From positions 1 through 63,334 of the forward strand of contig CAYWVF010000016.1 of assembly GCA_964461815.1 (NCBI GenBank): a stretch of DNA of 63,334 bases. The letters are read 5' to 3'. Each line of letters begins with the position of its first letter. The first letter of the stretch is position 1. Source of the DNA: JAAZBA01 sp964461815. GTDB taxonomy: Bacteria; Bacillota; Clostridia; Oscillospirales; QAMX01. Below the pieces are notes generated by a model, which was given only the letters and a program-made list of their open reading frames with translations, made no database searches and was not told where the DNA came from. Both the position numbers and the translations under genes were made by a program. This document shows positions 22,776 through 32,572 of the stretch, in pieces.

Positions 22776-23018
22776 TTACTCGATGATATTAGCTCTCTTA
22801 AGAAGAACCTTAACTGTATCTGTCGGCTGTGCGCCATTCTTGATCCAGGAAATAGCACGTTCTGCATCGATCTTGATCGTGGACGGATCTGTAAGGGGAT
22901 TGTATGTGCCGATCTCTTCGATGAATCTGCCGTCACGCGGATAACGGGAATCTGCTACTACTACTCTGTAAAACGGTGCTTTCTTTGCGCCAACTCTGCG
23001 AAGTCTGATCTTAACCAT
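22776..23018 (-). CDS. rpsP: 30S ribosomal protein S16
   Basis: The 80-residue protein starts MVKIRLRRVGAKKAPFYRVV and ends VLLKRANIIE, the full length and conserved sequence of S16, a 30S assembly protein. The ATG at 23,018 has GGAGG upstream; an in-frame start five codons earlier has none. It lies 90 bases behind ffh in an AT-rich spacer that holds a possible weak promoter. Confidence 0.97.
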   Translation of the reverse strand: MVKIRLRRVGAKKAPFYRVVVADSRYPRDGRFIEEIGTYNPLTDPSTIKIDAERAISWIKNGAQPTDTVKVLLKRANIIE

Positions 23019-23107
23019 GATTTTTTCCTCCAAAAAATAACTTTAATTTATAATTTTTATTTTATCACATTTATAACATATGTCATTACAAACGTGTTTT
23101 TTACATA

Positions 23108-24511
23108 TTAGAATGGAAGTCTGAAGCCCTTTCCGGTCGGTTTCTTATTTCCCATAGTCATACCGAGGCCTTTTTTCATCTTCGGCAGCTTAGTTGGGAA
23201 GCCGTTCGGAGACATCTTTCCGTTTGTGAGCTGCTTCGACATCTGACAGAGCATATCAAACTGCTTGAGCAGTCGATTTACATCCTCTATCTTCTGACCG
23301 CAGCCTGCTGCGATCCTCTTCTTACGGCTGTAATTGATGATCGATGGATTTTCACGCTCCTCCGGAGTCATCGAGCTTACGATAGCCTCCATGAGCACGA
23401 ATTGATGCTCATCTATCTTGACATCCTTAAGCTGATTTGCCTTGATACCCGGGATCATTCCCAGAATATCCTGCATTGAGCCCATCTTACGCATCTGCTT
23501 TATCTGCTCTACGTAATCATTGAGGTCAAGCTGTGAGCTTTTTATCTTCTTTTCAAGCTCCTCTGCTTTCTTTTCGTCAAAGGCTGTCTGTGCTTTTTCA
23601 ATAAGCGTCAGCATATCGCCCATGCCGAGGATACGGGATGCCATACGTTCCGGGTGGAACAGCTCGATCGCATCAAGCTTTTCGCCCATACCGATGAACT
23701 TGATCGGCTTACCCGTTACGGCTCTTATCGACAGCGCCGCACCGCCTCTCGTATCACTGTCGAGCTTTGTCATCAGAACACCGTCGATGCCGAGTGCGTT
23801 ATTGAACGCCTCTGCTGTATTTACCGCATCCTGACCTGTCATAGCATCTACTACGAGCAGTATCTCGTGCGGATTTACGGCTGCCTTGATATTCTTAAGC
23901 TCGTCCATCAGCGTTTCATCCGTATGGAGACGACCTGCGGTATCGATAAATACCATATCGTTACCGTTTCTTATAGCATGTTCAACGCCTGCCTTAGCTA
24001 CGTTTACGGGATTGATCTTTCCCATCTGGAATACAGGCACACCGACCTGTGCGCCCACGACCTCGAGCTGTGTAATAGCAGCCGGACGGTAAATATCGCA
24101 CGCTACCATGAGCGGACGCTTGTGATGCTGATTCTTATACATTCCGGCAAGCTTTGTACCGTTTGTAGTCTTACCGGCACCCTGAAGACCAACGAGCATG
24201 ACTATCGTCGGCGGTTTGGAAGATATATTCAGTTTTGCGTTTGAGCTGCCCATGAGTGCAATAAGCTCATCATTGACTATCTTGATGACCTGCTGAGCCG
24301 GAGTCAGGCTTTCAAGCACCTGTGCGCCTGTTGCCTTTTCCGTGACGTTCGAGATGAACTCACGAACTACCTTATAGCTGACGTCGGCTTCAAGCAATGC
24401 AACTCGAACCTCTCGCATCGCTTCCTTGATATCGCTGTCAGTAAGTCTTCCCTTTGATTTGAGCTTTTTAAATACACCTGCCAGCTTATCGGATAAACTT
24501 TCAAATGCCAT
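23108..24511 (-). CDS. ffh: Signal recognition particle protein Ffh
   Basis: The 467-residue GTPase has an N domain (1-90), the G domain with GLQGAGKTTNGTKLA (P loop), VACDIYRPAA, DTAGRL and TKLDSDTRGGAAL, and a Met-rich M domain (about 300-467) that binds 4.5S RNA and signal sequences. It delivers nascent membrane proteins to FtsY. It follows ylxM by 12 bases. No SRP RNA gene was found in the window. Confidence 0.97.
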   Translation of the reverse strand: MAFESLSDKLAGVFKKLKSKGRLTDSDIKEAMREVRVALLEADVSYKVVREFISNVTEKATGAQVLESLTPAQQVIKIVNDELIALMGSSNAKLNISSKPPTIVMLVGLQGAGKTTNGTKLAGMYKNQHHKRPLMVACDIYRPAAITQLEVVGAQVGVPVFQMGKINPVNVAKAGVEHAIRNGNDMVFIDTAGRLHTDETLMDELKNIKAAVNPHEILLVVDAMTGQDAVNTAEAFNNALGIDGVLMTKLDSDTRGGAALSIRAVTGKPIKFIGMGEKLDAIELFHPERMASRILGMGDMLTLIEKAQTAFDEKKAEELEKKIKSSQLDLNDYVEQIKQMRKMGSMQDILGMIPGIKANQLKDVKIDEHQFVLMEAIVSSMTPEERENPSIINYSRKKRIAAGCGQKIEDVNRLLKQFDMLCQMSKQLTNGKMSPNGFPTKLPKMKKGLGMTMGNKKPTGKGFRLPF

Positions 24512-24523
24512 TTTTTATATCCT

Positions 24524-24940
24524 TTACTCAGTTTGATCGGTATGATCGCCGTCTTTATCCTGTACCGAGGCTTCACTTGCCTGTAGCTCATCTGCACAGG
24601 ACATGATACTTGCCGTAGCGTTATATATACGCATATCAAAATAATTCTGCTTATTTAGGGCTGCGATCTCGGAGGCGGCAGCTCTGATATCCTCACAGCA
24701 TTTATTGACTTTGCGAAAATGCTCTGCAAGGTGGAGCTTCTGCTCGAAATCGCGAAGTATCTCTTCACTTCTCAGCACCGCATCACGTACAGCCTGTCTT
24801 GTTATAGCCTCGTTATCGGCTATTTCGCTGAGTGTAAGATCATTATTATAATACGAATCGAAAATATCTCGCTGCTTCTGAGTCAGCAGCTCTCCGTAGA
24901 TGTCATAAAGCTCCGACATCTCAATAAGCTTCTTTTCCAT
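24524..24940 (-). CDS. ylxM: YlxM-type helix-turn-helix protein
   Basis: The protein has an N-terminal sigma-70 region-4-like helix-turn-helix (LTQKQRDIFDSYYNNDLTLS, EIADNEAITRQAVRDAV, LRSEEIL) as in the UPF0122 family, which precedes ffh in most Firmicutes and influences SRP function. This 138-residue version is longer than the usual 105-120, with an acidic C-terminal extension. The start at 24,940 was chosen with GGGGAG 4 bases upstream; a start 12 bases earlier is possible. Confidence 0.88.
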   Translation of the reverse strand: MEKKLIEMSELYDIYGELLTQKQRDIFDSYYNNDLTLSEIADNEAITRQAVRDAVLRSEEILRDFEQKLHLAEHFRKVNKCCEDIRAAASEIAALNKQNYFDMRIYNATASIMSCADELQASEASVQDKDGDHTDQTE

Positions 24941-24983
24941 GCTACTCCCCATGCTAAAATGATGTAAAGCAGAATACCTTTAC

Positions 24984-25012
24984 ATGATACACTAAAGTCA
25001 GTGATTTGTCAA
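24984..25012 (-). promoter_or_regulatory. Promoter of the ylxM-ffh operon
   Basis: On the minus strand TTGACA, 17 bases and TATCAT, 44 bases before ylxM. Confidence 0.75.
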
Positions 25013-25107
25013 GTGCAAATTATAAATTTTACAAAATTTATGCTCAAATTTTCACATGATAAACCGAACAAATTCATTAAAAATGCGTACATTCCTTCCT
25101 ATTATGA

Positions 25108-25136
25108 TTGACAATTCCTTTTTGATGCAATATAAT
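25108..25136 (+). promoter_or_regulatory. Promoter of the zinc-ribbon TM2 gene
   Basis: Perfect TTGACA and TATAAT with a 17-base spacer, 32 bases before the ATG. Confidence 0.85.
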
Positions 25137-25167
25137 AAAATACAGGAACAATATAGGAGGTCGTTTT

Positions 25168-25584
25168 ATGTACTGTAAAAATTGCGGACAACAAATAGAT
25201 GACAAGGCTGCGGTATGTATCCATTGCGGAGTTGCTGTCGGTCAAGGTATAGCATATTGTCAGAACTGCGGAGCTACCGTATCTCCCGGAGCGGTAGCAT
25301 GTGTTAAATGCGGCAGTGCTCTGGCATCACAGCGTCCGATAAATCCGTACGCTGCAAGCAAATCCAAGATCGTCGCCGGTATACTCGGTATTCTCCTCGG
25401 CTCTCTCGGCATACATAACTTTTACCTCGGCTATACCGGAAAGGGCATCGCACAGCTTCTCATCACCGTATGCACATGCGGAGTCGGCTCTGTTGCTTCC
25501 GGCATCTGGGGACTGATAGAGGGAATAATGATACTTACCGGAAATATCACAGTAGACGGTAAGGGTGAGCCTCTCGGCGATTAA
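25168..25584 (+). CDS. Double zinc-ribbon TM2-domain membrane protein
   Basis: The 138-residue protein has four CxxC pairs in two zinc ribbons (YCKNCG, CIHCG, YCQNCG, CVKCG, residues 3-49), then a TM2 domain with two membrane helices from residue 68 (IVAGILGILLGSLGIHNFYL, LGYTGKGIAQLLI). TM2 proteins are small membrane proteins of unclear function; the ribbon is probably cytoplasmic. AGGAGG precedes the ATG. It is monocistronic, with a perfect promoter and a terminator at 25,614-25,649, so it is probably well expressed. Confidence 0.85.
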   Translation: MYCKNCGQQIDDKAAVCIHCGVAVGQGIAYCQNCGATVSPGAVACVKCGSALASQRPINPYAASKSKIVAGILGILLGSLGIHNFYLGYTGKGIAQLLITVCTCGVGSVASGIWGLIEGIMILTGNITVDGKGEPLGD

Positions 25585-25613
25585 TTATACAACAATTTTT
25601 TGATATAAATCCG

Positions 25614-25649
25614 AAAAAATGACGGTATAAAATACCGTCACTTTTTTAT
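25614..25649. terminator. Bidirectional terminator
   Basis: TGACGGTA / TACCGTCA stem with a 5-base loop, with A run before and T run after, between converging genes. Confidence 0.8.
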
Positions 25650-27271
25650 CTGTTTTTATACTCCGCTACGACCTGCGAGATCGTATTATAGTCGTTACTC
25701 AGGATAGTGTCTATGCCCATATCCAGGAATTTTACCGTTTCCTCAGGGTCATCTGACCAGAATACATTGCACAGTATGCCGTTTTCATGTGCCCGATCGA
25801 TGATCGACTGATCGAAATGCGGCTTGAAAAGCTGTATTCTCTTACAATCGTATCGTATCGCACGATCTACCATCGTCTCGGGATGATCGTCATAGCCTAC
25901 ACATCTTCCTATATCCGGTGCAAGCTCACGAGCCATGTTCAGCACATAGTCGCTTACGCACATGAAATAGCAATATTTTCGGCAGTCATATTTATCGATA
26001 AGTGCAATGATCCTTTCGAGTACCTTTCTGTCATAAGGGCAGTCGATATTTTCTACTCCCGCTTCCTCCAACGTTTTCAAATGTATATTCATTATAACAT
26101 GGCAGGAAAACTTTTTAAGTATCTCCTCAAACGTCAGTATATGCATACCCTTAAAGCGTTCGCCGTGCTTGATACCGAAGTCGAGCTTTTTCAGCTCCTC
26201 AAGCGTATGATCGTATACGAAGCCATGACCGTCGGACACACGGTCGAGCGTGGGATCGTGGATGGAAACGACTTCTCCATCCTTTGTATACCACAGATCG
26301 AATTCGATCTCCTCGGCACCCATAGCAACCGCCGCACCTAATGCAGGCATACTGTTCTCCGGTGCTATGGTACTGAAGCCTCGATGAGCGCAGACTCTCG
26401 GATAAGGCATTATTTCGTCATGCCTTACGATAGCGCTTCCTGCCGGTCTGTATTGCCACGGGCTGCGTCCGAACTCGATATATTCATAATGCGGTGCAGG
26501 CGGATTTCCGAAGCCTGCCGGCTTATAATACTTATTCTTCGGATCGAACTGTGCACATGCAAGCCCTGTCTCGCTCCTCATATTGACGAGCATCTCACCT
26601 CTCGGCGTTACTATCATGCTTGCGCCGCAGATATTTGAGCTTTTGTCAAGGCTCACAGATGAACGTACTACATAGGCATTGCAGTTATAGGCTAAGAATC
26701 TGCCCATGATCTCGAGTGCCTCATGTGTATCACTGCGCTGAAGTGAGCAGCCGATTATGATATCTACATTCTGTCGTGCTATATTCGGAAACGCCTCATA
26801 GAAGTAAAAATCATAGCAGGTCATGAACGCATATCTTATACCGTCTATCTCAAGGACATACGGCTCTGAAAACTCACGTGTATAGTCACAGTCCAGCTTT
26901 ACATCGAAAAGCTCAGATGGCGGCAGGTGCTTTTTATAGTACCTGCCGACTATCTTTCCGCTCTTATCGAATGCATATGTGGTATTTCTGTAGCCTGTGG
27001 GAGTCTCGTCCAATGCGTTGACAAAAAGTACACTTTGGCATCTTTTTGCAGTCTCAGCGCATTTTTCCAGCAGTGTCTCAATATACTTGTCATGATAATA
27101 CAGATTTTCCTCTCGAGTTTTCGCACAGCACGGTACATCACTGTACTCGGGCAGTACTATGAGATCCATCGTATCATCGCAGCTGTCAAGGTAATCCAGC
27201 TTGACCTTGAACAGCTCATCCGACATATTCAGATCCATCGAATACGGCGGTTGGATCACACATGCTTTCAT
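25646..27271 (-). CDS. Nitrilase-like hydrolase fused to glycerophosphodiester phosphodiesterase
   Basis: Residues 1-270 form a carbon-nitrogen hydrolase domain with the triad visible as Glu42 (VLPEYSD), Lys113/114 (YYKKHLPPSE) and Cys152 (MTCYDFYF). Residues 290-541 form a GDPD TIM barrel with His296 (CAHRGFSTIAPENS), Glu323-Asp325 (EIEFDLWYTKDG) and His338 (VSIHDPTLD). Both sites look intact. The nitrilase part should cleave an amide; the other half releases glycerol phosphate from a phosphodiester. It has no signal peptide. It follows lacZ by 33 bases and probably shares its transcript. The joined activities suggest a common substrate bearing an amide and a phosphodiester, which is an inference. 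Confidence 0.82.
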   Translation of the reverse strand: MKACVIQPPYSMDLNMSDELFKVKLDYLDSCDDTMDLIVLPEYSDVPCCAKTREENLYYHDKYIETLLEKCAETAKRCQSVLFVNALDETPTGYRNTTYAFDKSGKIVGRYYKKHLPPSELFDVKLDCDYTREFSEPYVLEIDGIRYAFMTCYDFYFYEAFPNIARQNVDIIIGCSLQRSDTHEALEIMGRFLAYNCNAYVVRSSVSLDKSSNICGASMIVTPRGEMLVNMRSETGLACAQFDPKNKYYKPAGFGNPPAPHYEYIEFGRSPWQYRPAGSAIVRHDEIMPYPRVCAHRGFSTIAPENSMPALGAAVAMGAEEIEFDLWYTKDGEVVSIHDPTLDRVSDGHGFVYDHTLEELKKLDFGIKHGERFKGMHILTFEEILKKFSCHVIMNIHLKTLEEAGVENIDCPYDRKVLERIIALIDKYDCRKYCYFMCVSDYVLNMARELAPDIGRCVGYDDHPETMVDRAIRYDCKRIQLFKPHFDQSIIDRAHENGILCNVFWSDDPEETVKFLDMGIDTILSNDYNTISQVVAEYKNR

Positions 27272-27304
27272 AATTTAATTTCTCCCTATCTCACCGTGCT
27301 ACGC

Positions 27305-30295
27305 TCAGTTGAAGCTTATCAGTGCTCTGAGTGAGAAGCCTCCGTCAAGCTGATATCTTTCAAGGAGTGTCGGGCCGCAGCTGTTGGAGCCTATACCGCT
27401 CTGACGGCAATCGATGCACAGCACTGTATTTCCGGAGCTTTCAAGCTCGAAGTTGTGCTTTTTCTCTGTAAGCTCTTCCTGTGTATAATGCGATGCATTA
27501 AAGGACAAGCCGTCCGGAGATGCTACCTTGATGCTGTTCTTTCCGTCGCTCAGTTCAACATAATCACAGCCGTAGTGACTTCCGTTTTCCTGAGGCTTTA
27601 TATAATCCTCATGGAGCTCTGTCACAGTCGTATTGAACTTGCTTATATATGATGCTCTTCTCTTGTCGATATAGCTTTCATACGGACCATATCCGAAGTA
27701 CTCTACATTCTCAACGTCATTTGAAAGGAACAATCTCAAGCCATAGCGAGGCAGATACGGAAGCTCATCTGCACCGGGATGTGTCGGCTCTGTCTTCTTA
27801 GCCATTGTATCGAATACGATGCTTCCGTCAGGACGTACTGTCCACTTCGTCTCGACATTCAAAATACGCTGGATCGCTACCGCTCCGATACCGAGTGTCG
27901 TATATATTTCAGTATTTCCACCTACATCCGATACTTCTGTGGAATATGTCTTCAACGTCATACGGTCATAGCCTGCTGCCTGCCACTGATTGCGGATATT
28001 TCTGTCATTATCCGTAGGCGCACGCCAGATATTATATTCCATCGGACACTCAAGGCGTTCCTTACCGTTGTATATAATAGATGTAAATGTACCGAGAAGC
28101 TTATTATATGTATACTTAAAGAATGCACCGCTTACGATGACCTCGGTCACTGTCTCCTGCGAAACTGTAGCCTGACCGATAACGTCGGAGATATACGGAC
28201 GTACACGTGAAAGCTCGATCTGATCGAAGCCCAGCTCATGACCGTCCTCAGCCCATGCTCTGCCGCCCTTCTGCTCGCCTATAAATCTTATAAAGGAGTT
28301 GCCGGATACGCTGCCTACATCAACAGTGATAAGGCACGCTCTGTGCGGAGCTGCTTCGAGATTCTCTACGACGCCTGATTTAACTACTACTCCGTCCGTC
28401 TCAAGCTCCCAACGCAGACGCATTACATCGGAAAGGTTTACAAAGTCAAGCATATTGCATACTTCATACAGTATAGCACTTCCGCCTACAGCCTTCACGC
28501 TGAACGGCTTGATGACATTCTTATATTCCTTAAGTCCCATGTGCTCACGTCTGTCAGGATATACAAGACCGTCCATACAGAAGTTACCGTCATGAACGAT
28601 CTCACCGAAGTCGCCGCCGTAGCCGAACTTCGGACGTCCGTCAGCTGTATCTCCCATGTATACCGCATGATCGCACCATTCCCAAACGAAGCCGCCGAGG
28701 AATTTCGGGTATTTATAGATAAGATCGAAGTAATCCTTGATGTCGCCGGGGCCGTTGCCCATCGCATGTATAAATTCACAGAGAACGTACGGCTTATCAT
28801 ATTCCGTAGCATACTTTACACAGTCCTCAAGGCTGGTATACATATGGCTGTTTACATCGAGCATGGAGAAGTCGTATATTGCTCTCTTTTCCGGGAGCTC
28901 AAAGTGTGCTCTTTCATAGTGAAGGAGTCTTGTCTTGTCGCATTCCTTGACCCAACGTCCGCAGATCTCGAAATTCGTACCGAAGCCGGCTTCATTACCG
29001 AGCGACCACATTATAACAGCAGGGCTGTTCTTATCGCGATGGATATTTCTCTGTACTCTGTCGAGAAGAGCTTCCTTAAATATAGGATCATTGGCGAGAA
29101 GGTCATATGAGGCGAGCCAGTCGGTGTTGCCGTAAAGCGTTACCGTACCATGCATCTCTATATCCGTCTCAGCGCATACATAGAAGCCCAGCTTATCGCA
29201 GTATTCGACGAACAGAGGTGAATTTGGATAATGGCTTGTACGGATAGCGTTGATATTATTGCGCTTCATGATGTGCATATCGCGGAGCATATGCTCACGT
29301 GATACAGTAAAGCCTGTATATGGGTCTGAATCGTGACGGTTCGTTCCCTTGATCTTGATCGGAGTGCCGTTCAAAAGCACTACGCCGTCCTTTACGACGA
29401 TCTTTCTGACACCTACATTTTTTACGATATGCTCACCGTTGTATTCAAGCTCAAGTCTGTACAGATACGGCGTCTCAGCTGTCCAGAGGCTCGGGCTTCC
29501 GAGCTTGAAGTTGATCGTACCGTTTTCCGACTCACCTGCCGCAACAAGCTGTCCTTCTGCGTCAAGAAGCTTATATGCTGCATTTCCGTTTCCTATAATA
29601 TCGACATCGACATCAACAAAAGCTGTTTCGTTGTCATCTGTCAGGTCTGTACGTACAAAAATATCTCTTATATGCTCCTTCGGGCGGCGAAGGATATATA
29701 CATCACGGAAAATACCGCTCATACGGAACTTATCCTGATCCTCCATGTAGGAGCCGCTGCACCATTTGAGTACTACGACGGTTATTTTATTAGCTCCGTT
29801 TTTCAGTAAAGGAGTGATATTTGTCTCGGCGGTGCTATGTGACACCTCACTGTATGATGCGAACTGGTCATTTACATATACATATGAGCAGGAGTCAACG
29901 CCCTCGAGAACGAGATAATAATTTTCGTTTTCGGAAAGCTCTATATCTATATTCTTTATATATACGCCGCACGGATTCTGATCCGGGACATATGGCGGAT
30001 CGTATGGGAACGGGTATCTTACGTTTGTATACTGATGATAATCAACACCGTAGGACTGCCATACTGCGGGAACGTCTACCTCACGCAATGCACATTCGCA
30101 CGGAGCAAGCTCTGCCTCGTAATGTGTGGGATAAAACGCAAAATTCCATTTTCCGTTGAGGCTTATGAATCTGTCGGAATCCTCACGCAGCTTTGTCATA
30201 GCAGCTTCACTGCTTCCGAACGGTACATAATATGATCTGCTCGGTTCAAGATTTACTCGAAATGCTTTCGGATCCTGATAATACTTTAATACCAT
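27305..30295 (-). CDS. lacZ: Beta-galactosidase, GH2 family, long form
   Basis: The 996-residue enzyme has the five-domain layout of LacZ: sugar-binding domain (FISLNGKWNFAFYP), immunoglobulin-like domain, TIM barrel with acid/base Glu in GNEAGFGTNF and nucleophile Glu in VLCEFIHAMGNGPG, and a C-terminal beta-sandwich (ENGSHYGCDYVEL). The start at 30,295 has AAGGAAGGA 4 bases upstream. There is no signal peptide, so it hydrolyses imported beta-galactosides. It is divergent from the DUF4838-type gene and precedes the nitrilase-phosphodiesterase fusion. Confidence 0.92.
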   Translation of the reverse strand: MVLKYYQDPKAFRVNLEPSRSYYVPFGSSEAAMTKLREDSDRFISLNGKWNFAFYPTHYEAELAPCECALREVDVPAVWQSYGVDYHQYTNVRYPFPYDPPYVPDQNPCGVYIKNIDIELSENENYYLVLEGVDSCSYVYVNDQFASYSEVSHSTAETNITPLLKNGANKITVVVLKWCSGSYMEDQDKFRMSGIFRDVYILRRPKEHIRDIFVRTDLTDDNETAFVDVDVDIIGNGNAAYKLLDAEGQLVAAGESENGTINFKLGSPSLWTAETPYLYRLELEYNGEHIVKNVGVRKIVVKDGVVLLNGTPIKIKGTNRHDSDPYTGFTVSREHMLRDMHIMKRNNINAIRTSHYPNSPLFVEYCDKLGFYVCAETDIEMHGTVTLYGNTDWLASYDLLANDPIFKEALLDRVQRNIHRDKNSPAVIMWSLGNEAGFGTNFEICGRWVKECDKTRLLHYERAHFELPEKRAIYDFSMLDVNSHMYTSLEDCVKYATEYDKPYVLCEFIHAMGNGPGDIKDYFDLIYKYPKFLGGFVWEWCDHAVYMGDTADGRPKFGYGGDFGEIVHDGNFCMDGLVYPDRREHMGLKEYKNVIKPFSVKAVGGSAILYEVCNMLDFVNLSDVMRLRWELETDGVVVKSGVVENLEAAPHRACLITVDVGSVSGNSFIRFIGEQKGGRAWAEDGHELGFDQIELSRVRPYISDVIGQATVSQETVTEVIVSGAFFKYTYNKLLGTFTSIIYNGKERLECPMEYNIWRAPTDNDRNIRNQWQAAGYDRMTLKTYSTEVSDVGGNTEIYTTLGIGAVAIQRILNVETKWTVRPDGSIVFDTMAKKTEPTHPGADELPYLPRYGLRLFLSNDVENVEYFGYGPYESYIDKRRASYISKFNTTVTELHEDYIKPQENGSHYGCDYVELSDGKNSIKVASPDGLSFNASHYTQEELTEKKHNFELESSGNTVLCIDCRQSGIGSNSCGPTLLERYQLDGGFSLRALISFN

Positions 30296-30360
30296 TTTGT
30301 CCTTCCTTTCTGTATTCGGCACTATCTATACATTCGATGCATAAACTATTTTCTTTCTCT

Positions 30361-30389
30361 ATATTATAGGATAAAGCACGAAAAGTCAA
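30361..30389 (-). promoter_or_regulatory. lacZ promoter
   Basis: On the minus strand TTGACT, 17 bases and TAATAT (a TATAAT at 15 bases overlaps it). Confidence 0.6.
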
Positions 30390-30483
30390 GATAATTTATT
30401 CCAAGTTTTACGGCATTTTTTCCGATTTGCCTATATGAAAATTTTTTGCTAAAAAAGCTAAAATATAATGATAAGATTTTTTA

Positions 30484-30512
30484 TTGACAAGAATTTTCAG
30501 CTATGCTATATT
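30484..30512 (+). promoter_or_regulatory. Promoter of the DUF4838-type gene
   Basis: TTGACA, 17 bases and TATATT, 34 bases before the start codon. Confidence 0.75.
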
Positions 30513-30545
30513 AGTCATAATATTTACAGGAAAGGATCCGATACA

Positions 30546-32486
30546 ATGTATATGATCTACAAGATTCATTCGCATCCTACGATCGACTTCGCAGCTGAGG
30601 AGCTGAAAAAATACCTCAGAATGCTGATGCCTCGCTGCGGTGAAATAGCAATAGAATATGCTCCCGATGCAAAGGACGGCTTCCGTATCGGACTTATGAG
30701 CGACTTCGAGCTCGACATGTCCGATGCCGACGATCCTACGCTCGACGATATAGTTTACATAGATACCGATGCAAACGGAGGTATAATAGCAGGATCGAAT
30801 CCTATCGCTCTGCTGATAGCCGTATACCGATACTTGCGGTTCTGCGGCTGTCGTTGGCTGTTCCCGGGCATTGACGGTGAATGGATACCCGTTATTGATG
30901 CTGTGCCTAGTGTAAAATATCGTAAGCTTGCAGACTATCGTTACAGAGGGCAGTGTAATGAAGGTGCGGAGTATCAGCCAAATATGATGGAGGCTATCGA
31001 TTTTGCGCCGAAAATAGGCATGAACAGCTTCATGATCGAATTTGATATCCCATTCCAGTATTATAACGTTTACTACGATCATGTTGAAAATACGCTCCGT
31101 CCAAAGGAGCCTGTGACGTATGAAACCATACTCCAATGGAAGCGTCAGTGTGAGGTTGAGGTACAGAAGCGCGGTATGCATTTCCATGACATGGGTCACG
31201 GATGGACATCCGAATCGTTCGGTATAGAAAGCTTCGGTCGTTGGGATGCCTTCGGTATAGATGTGCCAGAGGAGGCAAAGCAGTATCTTGCCGAGGTCAA
31301 CGGTAAGCGCGGACTGTTCAAGGGTGTACCTCTGTGTACAAATGTATGTTTATCCAATCCGAATGCCAGAAGACTTATTGCAAAGCATGTTGCGGATTAT
31401 GCCGAAAGTCAAACCAACGTAGACTTCCTGCACATTTGGCTTGCCGACAACATCGGTAACTTCTGTGAGTGTGAGGAGTGTGCAAAAAAGACCTCGTCCG
31501 ACTGGTACATCATTCTCCTGAATGATATCGACGATGAACTGACGAGAAGAAAGCTCGACACTCATCTGGTATTCATCGCTTACACAGATACCATCTGGCC
31601 TCCGAAAACCGAAAAGCTCAACAATGACAAACGCTTTACAATGCTCTATACCACCGGCGTATCAGCACGCTCCTTCCTCGTAGACGCTAAGCCCGGTGAG
31701 CTGACCGAATACGTTGTGAACAGCTGCGTATATCCGAGGGAAAAGGCAGAACGTCTTGCTTACCTCAAGGGATGGAAAAAAATGTGGACGGGTGACTGCT
31801 TCTGCTATGGGTATCACTTCTTCTTCGGTCAGTACTACGATCTCGGTGGAATGACGTTTGCAAAGCTCGTCTATGACGATGTCATCGGACTCAAAAAGCA
31901 TGGGCTCAAGGGCTTCATTGAGGATTGCTCACAGCGCAGCTTCTTCCCCACCGGCTTTGCATTTTACGTCTACGGCGAGACGCTTTTCGACTCCACTGTA
32001 ACATTTGACGAGCTGAAAGAGGATTATTTCAGCCACGCCTTCGGTGATAAATGGCGTGACGTCGTAAATTATCTTGAAAGCATCAGCAGCTGCTTTGATT
32101 TTGACTATATTTGCAACTACAGTCAGGCAGATAATGAAGCTCATATCAAAAATGCACTTCGCGCAAAGCCGATACCATCTATTGTTGACGGATTTGCTCC
32201 TATCATTTCCGAAAACAAGCGTTCATCAAAGCGTGCATCCACTATTGCATGGCAGCTTTTAGATGCACACCGTGATTTTGTGAAATATTTTGCGGATATC
32301 CTCATCAAGAAGGCTAACGGTCAGATCGAAGAGGCGATACGCACCGAAAAGGAATTCAAGGACGAGTTTTCGAGACGTGAGATATACATTGAGCGCTATT
32401 ATGACCAGTATCTGTTCTGGCAGGCACACAAGCAGGGTCAGCTCTTCTTCCAGGGTGAAGACTACAACGATATTCCTTTGGATTAA
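30546..32486 (+). CDS. DUF4838-type putative glycosidase
   Basis: The 646-residue protein has an N-terminal alpha/beta domain like that of GH67/GH20 enzymes (FAAEELKKYLRMLMP; GSNPIALLIAVYRYLRFCGC) and a central TIM-barrel region of the DUF4838 type (VDFLHIWLADNIGNFCECEE, with two Cys pairs). It ends in a helical domain. This family sits in polysaccharide loci and is thought to contain glycoside hydrolases with unproven activity. The start at 30,546 has AGGAAAGGA upstream. No signal peptide is seen. It is divergent from lacZ. Confidence 0.7.
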   Translation: MYMIYKIHSHPTIDFAAEELKKYLRMLMPRCGEIAIEYAPDAKDGFRIGLMSDFELDMSDADDPTLDDIVYIDTDANGGIIAGSNPIALLIAVYRYLRFCGCRWLFPGIDGEWIPVIDAVPSVKYRKLADYRYRGQCNEGAEYQPNMMEAIDFAPKIGMNSFMIEFDIPFQYYNVYYDHVENTLRPKEPVTYETILQWKRQCEVEVQKRGMHFHDMGHGWTSESFGIESFGRWDAFGIDVPEEAKQYLAEVNGKRGLFKGVPLCTNVCLSNPNARRLIAKHVADYAESQTNVDFLHIWLADNIGNFCECEECAKKTSSDWYIILLNDIDDELTRRKLDTHLVFIAYTDTIWPPKTEKLNNDKRFTMLYTTGVSARSFLVDAKPGELTEYVVNSCVYPREKAERLAYLKGWKKMWTGDCFCYGYHFFFGQYYDLGGMTFAKLVYDDVIGLKKHGLKGFIEDCSQRSFFPTGFAFYVYGETLFDSTVTFDELKEDYFSHAFGDKWRDVVNYLESISSCFDFDYICNYSQADNEAHIKNALRAKPIPSIVDGFAPIISENKRSSKRASTIAWQLLDAHRDFVKYFADILIKKANGQIEEAIRTEKEFKDEFSRREIYIERYYDQYLFWQAHKQGQLFFQGEDYNDIPLD

Positions 32487-32509
32487 CTTAAAATATTATA
32501 CCTGTTTTA

Positions 32510-32538
32510 TTGATTTTTTCGACAGAATATTGTATAAT
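32510..32538 (+). promoter_or_regulatory. mntP promoter
   Basis: TTGATT, 17 bases and TATAAT, 34 bases before the ATG. The leader is too short for the Mn-sensing riboswitch often found before mntP. Confidence 0.7.
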
Positions 32539-32572
32539 AAATAGGTTATCTGATTTGAAAGGATGTTGAATA

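Noticed and set aside
32487..32572. Possible Mn-sensing riboswitch before mntP
   Set aside because: The transcript leader is only about 30 bases and has no matching motifs.
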